DNA of 8,032 nt from Reyranella sp. GTDB taxonomy: Bacteria; Pseudomonadota; Alphaproteobacteria; Reyranellales; Reyranellaceae. Shown here piece after piece: positions 1-6,213 of this stretch. Both the position numbers and the translations under genes were made by a program. The notes beneath the pieces were generated by a model. The model saw only the letters and a program-made list of their open reading frames with translations. It did not search any database and was not told where the DNA came from. The DNA is taken from the NCBI GenBank assembly GCA_016780605.1, contig JADHLS010000217.1, forward strand, positions 1 to 8,032, written 5' to 3'. The stretch's first letter is position 1. Every line of letters begins with the position of its first letter.

Positions 1-603
1 GGCAAGTTCGGCACCATGATCTATTTCCTGTGCCTGGGGCTGGGCTACATCATCGTCGAGGTGGGCATGATCTCCCACTTCATCCTGGCGCTTTCCAACG
101 CCACGGTCTCGGCCTCGGTGCTGATCACCGGCATGCTGGTGTTCTCGGGCATCGGCAGCTTCTTTTCCGAGCGCTTCCTCGATCGCGCACGCAGCGTCAT
201 GCCCAGGATCTTCCTCGCGATCTTCCTGATTTTGACGCTCTACGCTTTCACCATCGACTACGCCTTGGACTGGATCGGGACGCTGCCCTATGCGCTGCGT
301 ATCGTGCTGTGCCTGCTGCTGATCCTGCCGCCCGCTTTCCTGATGGGCTTCCCCATGCCGACGGCGATGACGACGCTGGGCCGGCTGGGCAAGGACCACA
401 TGTTCCTGTGGGCCTGGGGCATCAACGGCTGCTTCTCGGTGATCGGCGCGGCCCTGGTGCCGATCGTTGCGACCAGCTTCGGCCTGCCGGCCGTGGTGCT
501 GGTGGGGGCGATTGCCTATCTCGTGGCTCTGCCGGCGTTCTTCTCGGTGCTGATGCCGCTCCGTCCCGTGGCAACGGGACAAGGGCGGCCGGCCGCCGCG
601 TGA
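1..603 (+). CDS. C-terminal membrane part of a spermidine-synthase-like polytopic protein (5' partial)
   Basis: The frame is open from base 1 (Gly-Lys-Phe-Gly-Thr precede the Met at 16), so the true start lies upstream and the ATG at 16 is internal. About 200 residues are visible. They form roughly six hydrophobic helices (near residues 6-28, 35-55, 70-90, 97-116, 136-157 and 160-183) and a short polar tail. The motifs CLGLGYIIVEVG, LVFSGIGSFFSERF, GFPMPTAM and FLWAWGINGCFSVIGAAL match the C-terminal membrane region of large bacterial proteins annotated as spermine/spermidine synthase-like, which usually carry a Rossmann methyltransferase-like domain upstream. That domain is not in the window, so catalytic activity cannot be judged. 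The stop TGA overlaps the GTG start of the next gene by 4 bp, which points to translational coupling. Family placement is from memory of the motif pattern; polyamine synthesis is not shown. Confidence 0.72.
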   Translation, partial: GKFGTMIYFLCLGLGYIIVEVGMISHFILALSNATVSASVLITGMLVFSGIGSFFSERFLDRARSVMPRIFLAIFLILTLYAFTIDYALDWIGTLPYALRIVLCLLLILPPAFLMGFPMPTAMTTLGRLGKDHMFLWAWGINGCFSVIGAALVPIVATSFGLPAVVLVGAIAYLVALPAFFSVLMPLRPVATGQGRPAAA

Positions 604-1628
604 AGCGGCGGGCGCTGCTGCTGGGGGCCCTTGTGATGCCGACCGCTGCGCACGCCCGCCCACAGAAGAACCCGCCCAGGCAGGCGACCAAGAAGGTCGC
701 GGCGACGACCCCCAAGCCCAGCGGTGCGCAGCCGCTCAAGGACGCCAAGAGCCAGCTCGTCGCCTTCAATGCCTCGGCGTTTCCCTATCGAGGCACCGTT
801 CCCGGCATCAACAAGCCGTTCCTCGACGTGCAGGACGGCAAGAAGCGCGGCCACACCAGCCTGCGCGGTGACGTCTACTGGGAGGACCCGACCTACAGCG
901 ACCGCCGCTCGCTGCTCTATCTGCCGCCGGGCTTCGATCCGCGGCGTCCGGTGTTGATCGTGCTCTACTTCCATGGTCAGGGCGCCACCTTGGAGCGGGA
1001 CGTGATGGCGCGTCAGGCCGTGCCGCGGCAGATCGCCGAGACCGGCCAGAACATCGCCCTGGTGGCACCGCAGCTCGCCGTCGATGCCGGCGATTCCAGC
1101 GCCGGCAATTTCTGGAAGCCCGGCCATTTCGCGGCTTACCTCGACGAGGCGGCCGAGCGGCTGATGCGCCTCTATGGCGACCGCAGCGCCGGACGGCAGC
1201 TCAACCTCGCCTCGGTCGTGATGGTGGCCTATAGCGGCGGCTACCTGTCGGCCGCCTACGCCCTCGATTGCGGCGGCGCCACTCATCGCATCAAGGGCGT
1301 GATCCTGCTGGATGCCCTCTATGGCGATGAGGACAAGTACGCAGCCTGGATGGCGGCGCGGCGCCGGCAGGCCTTTCTGTTCAGCGCCTACACCGAGTCG
1401 ACCAAGGACGAGCATGCGACCCTGCAGGGCCTGCTCGACAAGAAGCGCGTCCCCTACGCCAAAAACCTGCCGCCTGCCCTCACGCCCGGCACCGCGGCAT
1501 TCGTGCCCTGCGGCGGCCTCGACATGCATGGCGATTTTGTTACGCGCGCGTGGCGGCCCGATCCCCTGAAGGCGGCGTTGGCAATGATTCCCGGTTACGC
1601 ACTGGTTCGTGATAAGAAGAGCGCATGA
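600..1628 (+). CDS. Exported alpha/beta-hydrolase-fold protein
   Basis: The 342-residue product is read from GTG 600, which overlaps the previous stop as GTGA. The frame stays open further upstream, but only there as an out-of-frame reading of the membrane gene. The N-terminus (VKRRALLLGALVMPTAAHA) looks like a signal peptide with a cleavage site near AHA-R20. A Lys/Pro/Ala-rich linker follows to about residue 50. The fold signs are a beta strand and oxyanion-type HG at 125-126, a nucleophile elbow AYSGGY with Ser212 (Ala replaces the first Gly of GxSxG), an acid candidate Asp238 in LLDALYG, and a His candidate H310 in DMHGDF. The triad order Ser-Asp-His and the spacing fit a serine hydrolase. 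It should act in the periplasm or outside the cell. The substrate is unknown; esterase or amidase activity is possible. The stop overlaps the next start as ATGA. Confidence 0.8.
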   Translation: MKRRALLLGALVMPTAAHARPQKNPPRQATKKVAATTPKPSGAQPLKDAKSQLVAFNASAFPYRGTVPGINKPFLDVQDGKKRGHTSLRGDVYWEDPTYSDRRSLLYLPPGFDPRRPVLIVLYFHGQGATLERDVMARQAVPRQIAETGQNIALVAPQLAVDAGDSSAGNFWKPGHFAAYLDEAAERLMRLYGDRSAGRQLNLASVVMVAYSGGYLSAAYALDCGGATHRIKGVILLDALYGDEDKYAAWMAARRRQAFLFSAYTESTKDEHATLQGLLDKKRVPYAKNLPPALTPGTAAFVPCGGLDMHGDFVTRAWRPDPLKAALAMIPGYALVRDKKSA

Positions 1629-2176
1629 GCGATCCCCTGCGCCAGGAACTCTTGGAAATCTTCGTCGGCCGCGCCACCAAGCGCTATGGGCTGAGCGCCA
1701 TCAACCAGCTGCAGCACGCGTTGCAGGCTGCGGCCCTGGCGGAAAAGGACGAGGCGCCGCCCGCCACCGTGCTCGCCTCGCTGCTGCACGATGTCGGCCA
1801 CATGATCCATGAGCTCGGCGAGGATCCCGCGGCGCGCGGCATCGACGACGTCCATGAGGAGCTGGGCGCCCGGTGGCTGGCCGAGCGCTTCGGCCCGGAA
1901 GTGAGCGAGCCCGTTCGCCTGCATGTCGCGGCCAAGCGTTATCTCTGCACCGTCGAATCCGACTATTTCGGCAAGCTCTCGTCTGATTCGGTGCGCAGTC
2001 TTGAATTGCAGGGCGGCGTGATGTCGGCTGATGAGCTCGAGCAGTTCCGCGCCAATCCCTATCACGCCGAAGCCGTCCGGCTTCGCCGCTATGACGAGGC
2101 GGCCAAGGATCCGCGCGCGACCACGCCGGATTTCGATCACTATCTGCGCCACGTTGCGGCCTGCCGCCTCGCCTGA
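1625..2176 (+). CDS. HD-domain protein of the PhnZ-type di-iron oxygenase family (phosphonate degradation)
   Basis: The product has 183 residues, the usual size of this family, and is probably cytosolic. A purine-rich AAGAAGAG lies just before the ATG, which overlaps the hydrolase stop. Visible signatures are QLQHALQAA (H31), LLHDVGH (H55, D56, H59), H77, H100 and D157. Compared by spacing with PhnZ (ligands H34, H58, D59, H80, H104, D161, from memory), all six metal ligands are present. The reported phosphonate contacts also have counterparts: H59, K104, S122, S125 and R154. PhnZ cleaves the C-P bond of 2-amino-1-hydroxyethylphosphonate with O2. Tyr24 of PhnZ corresponds to Y21, but its amine-recognising Glu27 corresponds to S24. 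That suggests a different phosphonate substrate. No PhnY-type hydroxylase is in the window. A plain HD phosphohydrolase is the main alternative. Confidence 0.8.
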   Translation: MSDPLRQELLEIFVGRATKRYGLSAINQLQHALQAAALAEKDEAPPATVLASLLHDVGHMIHELGEDPAARGIDDVHEELGARWLAERFGPEVSEPVRLHVAAKRYLCTVESDYFGKLSSDSVRSLELQGGVMSADELEQFRANPYHAEAVRLRRYDEAAKDPRATTPDFDHYLRHVAACRLA

Positions 2177-2181
2177 CACCC

Positions 2182-3105
2182 ATGATCGGCCGCAAAGACG
2201 TCGAGGCCGCCTGGGGCCTCATCCGACCGCATGTCCGCCGCACGCCGGTGATCGAGCTCAGCAAGGGCTCGCTCGGCGTCGCGGCACCCTTGGCGCTGAA
2301 GCTCGAATCGATGCAGGTCAGCGGCACGTTCAAGGGCCGCGGCGCCTTCCACAAGCTGCTTGCCTCGAAGGTGCCGGCAGCCGGCATCATCGCGGCCTCG
2401 GGCGGCAATCACGGCGTTGCCACGGCCTATGCCGCGCGGGCGCTGGGCCACAAGGCCGAAATCTTCGTGCCGACGATCTCCTCGCCCGCCAAGGTGGCGC
2501 GGCTCAAGAGCTATGGCGCCGTCGTGCACCAGGTCGGCGCCGTCTATGCCGAGGCGCGGTTGGCGTCGGAAAAGCGCGCGGCCGAAACCGGTGCGCTGAT
2601 CGTGCAGGCCTACGAGGACCCCGTGGTGTTCGCGGGCGCCGGCAGCGTCGCGCTGGAGTTCGCCGAGCAGGCCCGGTTCGACACGCTGCTGGTGGCGGTC
2701 GGCGGCGGGGGGCTGATCGCGGGCTGCGCCGCGGCGATCGGCGAGGGCGCGCAGATCGTGGCCGTCGAGACCGAGGGCACGCCGACGCTCCACGAAGCCT
2801 TGAAGGCGGGCCGTCCCGTGGATGTCGCCATCTCGGGCATCGCCGCCGACGCGCTGGGCGCAAGCCGCATCGGCGTGCCGAACTTCGAGGTTGCGCAGAA
2901 GCTTGTGCGCCAGTCGGTGCTGGTCGACGACGATGCCGTGCGCACGGCGCAACGCGCCCTGTGGGAAGACCTGCACGTGATCGCCGAGCCCTCGGGGGCG
3001 ACCGGCCTCGCGGCCCTGCTGGCCGGCGCTTATCGCCCCGGTCCGACCGAGCGCGTCGCCACCCTGATCTGCGGCGCCAACACCGATCCGGGGTCGGTCG
3101 TTTGA
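2182..3105 (+). CDS. PLP-dependent threonine/serine dehydratase-like enzyme (fold type II)
   Basis: The 307-residue cytosolic enzyme starts 5 bp after the HD-protein stop, with no clear Shine-Dalgarno, so it is probably coupled to the genes before it. The order of motifs is that of the catabolic threonine/serine dehydratase family. SGTFKGRGA holds the presumed PLP lysine K51, ASGGNHG at 72-78 is the substrate loop, GGGG at 174-177 is the PLP-phosphate loop, AEPSGA lies at 268-273 and ICGAN at 297-300. The residue expected to face the pyridine nitrogen is Cys298. Many bacterial members have Ser here, while mammalian serine dehydratase has Cys. Length fits a catalytic domain without the C-terminal regulatory domain of biosynthetic IlvA, so feedback control by isoleucine is unlikely. 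The expected reaction is loss of ammonia from L-threonine, L-serine or a hydroxy-amino acid. Threo-3-hydroxyaspartate lyase, EutB-type dehydratase and serine racemase remain possible. Confidence 0.86.
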   Translation: MIGRKDVEAAWGLIRPHVRRTPVIELSKGSLGVAAPLALKLESMQVSGTFKGRGAFHKLLASKVPAAGIIAASGGNHGVATAYAARALGHKAEIFVPTISSPAKVARLKSYGAVVHQVGAVYAEARLASEKRAAETGALIVQAYEDPVVFAGAGSVALEFAEQARFDTLLVAVGGGGLIAGCAAAIGEGAQIVAVETEGTPTLHEALKAGRPVDVAISGIAADALGASRIGVPNFEVAQKLVRQSVLVDDDAVRTAQRALWEDLHVIAEPSGATGLAALLAGAYRPGPTERVATLICGANTDPGSVV

Positions 3106-3118
3106 TCGGTGCAAGGCC

Positions 3119-3247
3119 TTCCTCCCCAGCGAAGCTGGGGAGGTGTCCGCGAAGCGGACGGAGCGGTCATGAGCCTCCGTACTGATGCCCATGACCCCTC
3201 CGTCGCCGTGTGACGGCGCCACCTCCCTAGCTTCGCTGGGGGAGGAA
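3119..3247. repeat. MITE/REP-like palindromic element, about 129 bp
   Basis: The terminal inverted repeats are 3119-3145 and 3220-3247. They match except for one inserted C and one G/A change. The left end is itself a perfect 10-bp hairpin (CCTCCCCAGC, loop GAA, 3121-3143), followed by a 6-bp hairpin GTCCGC-GAA-GCGGAC (3145-3159). The right end mirrors this with CGCCGT-GTG-ACGGCG (3204-3218) and an imperfect copy of the outer hairpin (3222-3245). A central inverted repeat pairs 3157-3171 with 3190-3204, with one mismatch. The whole unit can fold as one long hairpin or as paired small ones. No reading frame or clear target-site duplication is seen. It follows the dehydratase stop by 13 bp and could act in transcript termination or stability, but no T-run follows. 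Confidence 0.8.
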
Positions 3248-3254
3248 TGCGTAT

Positions 3255-3291
3255 TAACGAAAGTTATTGACGAGTCTAGTAACAAAAGTTA
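3255..3291. promoter_or_regulatory. Paired TAAC-N4-GTTA palindromes, candidate operators
   Basis: TAACGAAAGTTA (3255-3266) and TAACAAAAGTTA (3280-3291) are near-identical direct copies, 25 bp centre to centre. Each is a perfect inverted repeat of 4 bp around a 4-bp A-rich spacer. The first lies immediately upstream of the TTGACG hexamer and the second overlaps the -10-like region. This is the layout expected for a dimeric regulator acting on that promoter. No regulator gene is in the window. Confidence 0.45.
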
Positions 3292-3295
3292 TATA
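3267..3295 (+). promoter_or_regulatory. Putative sigma-70 promoter upstream of the acyltransferase gene
   Basis: TTGACG (3267-3272) is followed after 17 bp by TATATA (3290-3295). An overlapping TATAAT (3294-3299) is closer to consensus but gives a 21-bp spacer. The surrounding patch is far more AT-rich than the rest of the window. The orientation fits transcription toward the gene at 3566, which would leave a leader of roughly 260 bases. Predicted from sequence only. Confidence 0.45.
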
Positions 3296-3304
3296 TAATC
3301 TTGC

Positions 3305-3320
3305 GCCCGGCTTGCCGGGC
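3305..3320. repeat. GC-rich perfect inverted repeat near the expected transcription start
   Basis: GCCCGGC-TT-GCCGGGC is a 7-bp perfect stem with a 2-base loop. It begins 6-10 bases after the -10-like hexamers, so it would sit at the very start of the predicted transcript. No T-run follows on either strand, so it is not a convincing intrinsic terminator. It may be an RNA 5' hairpin or a protein site. Confidence 0.4.
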
Positions 3321-3432
3321 TCCGTTCTATGCATCGTTCATCCGAGTACGCTTGTGCGCCGTCCTGATCGATGGTGGCCCGCAGCTCTGCCGCGCCTGAA
3401 AAGCTCAACGGCCACCCCATGGGTAGGGGCTG

Positions 3433-3460
3433 CGGACTCCCTCGAACACAAATGAGTCCG
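3433..3460. repeat. Inverted repeat CGGACTC / GAGTCCG
   Basis: A 7-bp perfect stem (3433-3439 with 3454-3460) encloses a 14-base loop in the predicted leader of the acyltransferase gene. GAGTCC occurs again at 3524-3529 and could compete for pairing with 3434-3439. The function is unknown. Confidence 0.35.
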
Positions 3461-3461
3461 G

Positions 3462-3490
3462 CGGAAATGCCGGAAATGCCCGGAAATTCC
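3462..3490. repeat. Three tandem CGGAAAT-type units
   Basis: CGGAAATGC (3462-3470), CGGAAATGCC (3471-3480) and CGGAAATTCC (3481-3490) stand in direct tandem with 9- and 10-bp steps, close to one helical turn. They lie 76-104 bp upstream of the acyltransferase ATG. They could be a slippage-prone tract or a phased binding site; the sequence alone does not decide. Confidence 0.5.
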
Positions 3491-3565
3491 CGGCAGACTG
3501 ACGGCATTGCATGCAGGAGCTGTGAGTCCTGGCCGAGCGCGGGTTCGTGCTAAGCGTCGCGGTGC

Positions 3566-4684
3566 ATGCGGCTCGCCTTCGTCGACAACATTCGTTGGAC
3601 CATGATCCTGTTGGTGCTGAGCATGCACGCCAGCGACACCTACAGCCCGTTCGGCAGCTGGTACTACACGGACCGTGGCGAGATGAGCTTCGGCACCGTC
3701 ATTGCGTTCGGCCTGTACCAGACCTTCCTGCAGGCCTTCTTCATGGCCCTGCTGTTCCTCATCGCAGGCTACTTCGCGGCGCCAGCCCTCGATCGCAAGG
3801 GCCCGATGCGCTTCGGCCGCGAGCGCTTCCTGCGGCTTGGGGTGCCGACGCTGCTCTACATGCTCGCGGTCGGGCCGCTTACCCAATATTTCCTGTCGAG
3901 GACCTGGGGCAGCGGCGGCTTCTTTCACCAGTGGCTCGTTCATCTCGCCGACGGCGAATGGCTCTCCGAAACCGGGCCGATGTGGTTCTGCGCCTTCCTG
4001 CTGATCCTCTCTCTTGGTTATGCGCTGCTGCGTCGGACGAACCCAAACGGGCCGCCGCCTGCTTTGGGCACGCCGGACAACCGTGCCATCGTCGTCTTCA
4101 TCGTCATCATGGCACTCGCGACATTCCTGGTCCGAATCGAGGTGCCGCAGAGCGTCTCGATCCTCAACATGCATCCGGGCGATTTCCCGCAATACATCCT
4201 GATGTTCACCGCAGGTATCGCGGCCTACCGCGGGCGGTGGTTCGATCGAGTCTCCGAGGCGAACGCCATGCGCTGGTCGCTCGTGGCGTTGTCGTTGTCC
4301 GTGCCGGTGCTCGCGGTGCTCGTCTTTATGGGCGGCGCCTTGCAGCACGACACGTCGCAGTATGGCGGCGGTTTCAATCTCGTCAGCGCCGGCAAGTCGC
4401 TATGGGAAGCGTTGGTGTGCGTCGGCATGGCATTCGGCCTGATCGGCCTCTATCGCCGCTGCTTCGACCGTCAGGGTCAGATGGCGAAGTTCCTCTCCGA
4501 CAATGCCTTCGCCGTCTATCTGTTCCATCCGCCGGTGCTGATTGCGCTCGCTCTGCTGCTGCATCCGCTGGAGCTGCCGGCGCTGGCGAAGGCGGCGCTG
4601 CTGACGGTCGCCGCCGCCGTCGCGACGTTCACACTCTCAGCGCTGGTGTTCCGCCGCCTGCCAATCCTCAATCGGATCCTGTAA
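3566..4684 (+). CDS. Membrane acyltransferase, acyltransferase-3 / OpgC (MdoC)-like
   Basis: The 372-residue inner-membrane protein has about ten hydrophobic segments. The start is fixed at ATG 3566 because an in-frame TAA lies at 3551-3553; no clear ribosome site precedes it. The N-terminus FVDNIRWTMILLVLSMHA carries the family's conserved Arg (R10) and presumed catalytic His (H21) in the first helix. RERFLRLGVP (85-94) matches the family's R-x-x-R loop, and NAFAVYLFHPPVL (313-325) is the typical late-helix motif. Members move acyl groups such as acetyl or succinyl onto sugars, glucans, lipopolysaccharide or other carriers. OpgC, which succinylates periplasmic glucans, is a close functional model, but no opgG/opgH-type genes are nearby, so the acceptor is unknown. 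It follows a long repeat-rich leader and ends 6 bp from the stop of the convergent gene. Confidence 0.87.
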   Translation: MRLAFVDNIRWTMILLVLSMHASDTYSPFGSWYYTDRGEMSFGTVIAFGLYQTFLQAFFMALLFLIAGYFAAPALDRKGPMRFGRERFLRLGVPTLLYMLAVGPLTQYFLSRTWGSGGFFHQWLVHLADGEWLSETGPMWFCAFLLILSLGYALLRRTNPNGPPPALGTPDNRAIVVFIVIMALATFLVRIEVPQSVSILNMHPGDFPQYILMFTAGIAAYRGRWFDRVSEANAMRWSLVALSLSVPVLAVLVFMGGALQHDTSQYGGGFNLVSAGKSLWEALVCVGMAFGLIGLYRRCFDRQGQMAKFLSDNAFAVYLFHPPVLIALALLLHPLELPALAKAALLTVAAAVATFTLSALVFRRLPILNRIL

Positions 4685-4690
4685 GCGCCG

Positions 4691-5263
4691 TTATCGCGTG
4701 ACGTTGGTCACGATGGCCCGGTTGGCCTTGCCGGCGCCGTCGCTGAAATCGTAGCGGATGGCGAACTTGTCGGCGGGCGCGATCCACCAGCGCGAGATCG
4801 CGCGATGCTCGCCGCGGCCCTGCTCCAGCATCTCGATCAGGAAGGTGTCGACCAGGGCATCGCCCGGGCCGGTGCGCTTCTCGTAGCTCACTACGGTCAG
4901 GGTGTAGGTCCAGCTGTTGCCGCCGGCGCTGTAGCGGGCGTCGATCTTCTTGCCGACTTTCAGCGGCCACAGCCGCTCGGGCTTCAAGGCGTTGATGAAG
5001 GCCGTCATATTGGCGCCGTCGGGCGCGGGATTGTCGAACAGCAGGGCGCGCAGCTTGTAGGGCTTGCCGCCCACGATCTCCATGTTGCAGTCGATGCCGT
5101 CCTTGTCCTTGCCGCGCGCCACGACCTTGGTGCCGGAATCGTAGGTGAAGGTGGTGCCCGGAGCGGGGCAGGCGAACTCCATGGTCTGTGCGGCAGCCAA
5201 CGAGACGGGGAGGAAGGCGGCCGACAGAACCGCAGCAAGGCGCATCATCATCAGGTCGATCAT
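4691..5263 (-). CDS. Small exported protein of unknown function
   Basis: The 190-residue product is read from ATG 5263, which lies 7 bp after the stop of the upstream ATPase gene. In-frame ATGs at 5251, 5248 and 5245 are alternatives. A longer frame to 5308 would overlap the ATPase gene and adds a non-signal-like N-terminus. The N-terminus (MMMRLAAVLSAAFLPVSLAAAQ) is a signal peptide with probable cleavage after AAA near residue 25. The mature part has Cys32 and Cys59, which could form a disulfide, and mixed polar/beta-like segments (for example WTYTLTVVSYEK and DKFAIRYDFSD). No family was recognised. Its place at the end of the ABC transporter operon suggests co-expression, but it lacks the size and features of a peptide-binding protein, and a functional link is only an inference. 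It converges on the acyltransferase gene. Confidence 0.72.
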   Translation of the reverse strand: MIDLMMMRLAAVLSAAFLPVSLAAAQTMEFACPAPGTTFTYDSGTKVVARGKDKDGIDCNMEIVGGKPYKLRALLFDNPAPDGANMTAFINALKPERLWPLKVGKKIDARYSAGGNSWTYTLTVVSYEKRTGPGDALVDTFLIEMLEQGRGEHRAISRWWIAPADKFAIRYDFSDGAGKANRAIVTNVTR

Positions 5264-5270
5264 AGCCAAC

Positions 5271-6212
<942 letters not shown>

Positions 6213-6213
6213 C

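Larger units (their letters stand above)
3106..3565. other. 460-bp intergenic region without a convincing gene
   Basis: Between the dehydratase stop and the acyltransferase start, short open frames on both strands show no family resemblance, no good ribosome site and no domain. The stretch instead holds, in order, a palindromic MITE/REP-like element, an AT-rich patch (15 G/C in the 54 bases 3247-3300) with a promoter-like site and paired palindromes, a GC hairpin, a longer-loop inverted repeat and three tandem CGGAAAT units. This density of repeats suggests both mobile repeats and control sequences for the gene at 3566. Confidence 0.7.

Noticed and set aside
516..1529. Long open frame on the minus strand opposite the hydrolase gene
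   Set aside because: Its composition (Gly/Arg/Ala/His-rich) and lack of motifs are those of an antisense shadow in GC-rich DNA; the plus-strand hydrolase has clear catalytic motifs and coupled start and stop.
2140..3285. 381-codon minus-strand frame opposite the dehydratase gene
   Set aside because: It runs through the palindromic element and has no family resemblance, while the opposite strand encodes an unmistakable PLP enzyme.
3305..3320. Intrinsic terminator
   Set aside because: The stem is strong but no T-run follows on either strand, and it lies just downstream of a promoter-like site.
3462..3490. CRISPR-like repeats
   Set aside because: The units are directly tandem at 9-10 bp with no spacers, and no cas gene is nearby.
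3422..3500. Possible tRNA or tRNA fragment because of a TCGA-containing loop and a stem
   Set aside because: No acceptor, D-arm or anticodon arrangement could be built, and there is no CCA end.
3267..3507. Small frames on both strands (62 codons plus, 72 codons minus) in the intergenic region
   Set aside because: The plus frame begins with TTG inside the -35-like hexamer; neither has a ribosome site or any recognisable sequence.
3338..4348. 336-codon minus-strand frame opposite the acyltransferase gene
   Set aside because: It is a low-complexity, charge-rich product with no domain; the plus strand has acyltransferase-3 motifs and regular membrane helices.
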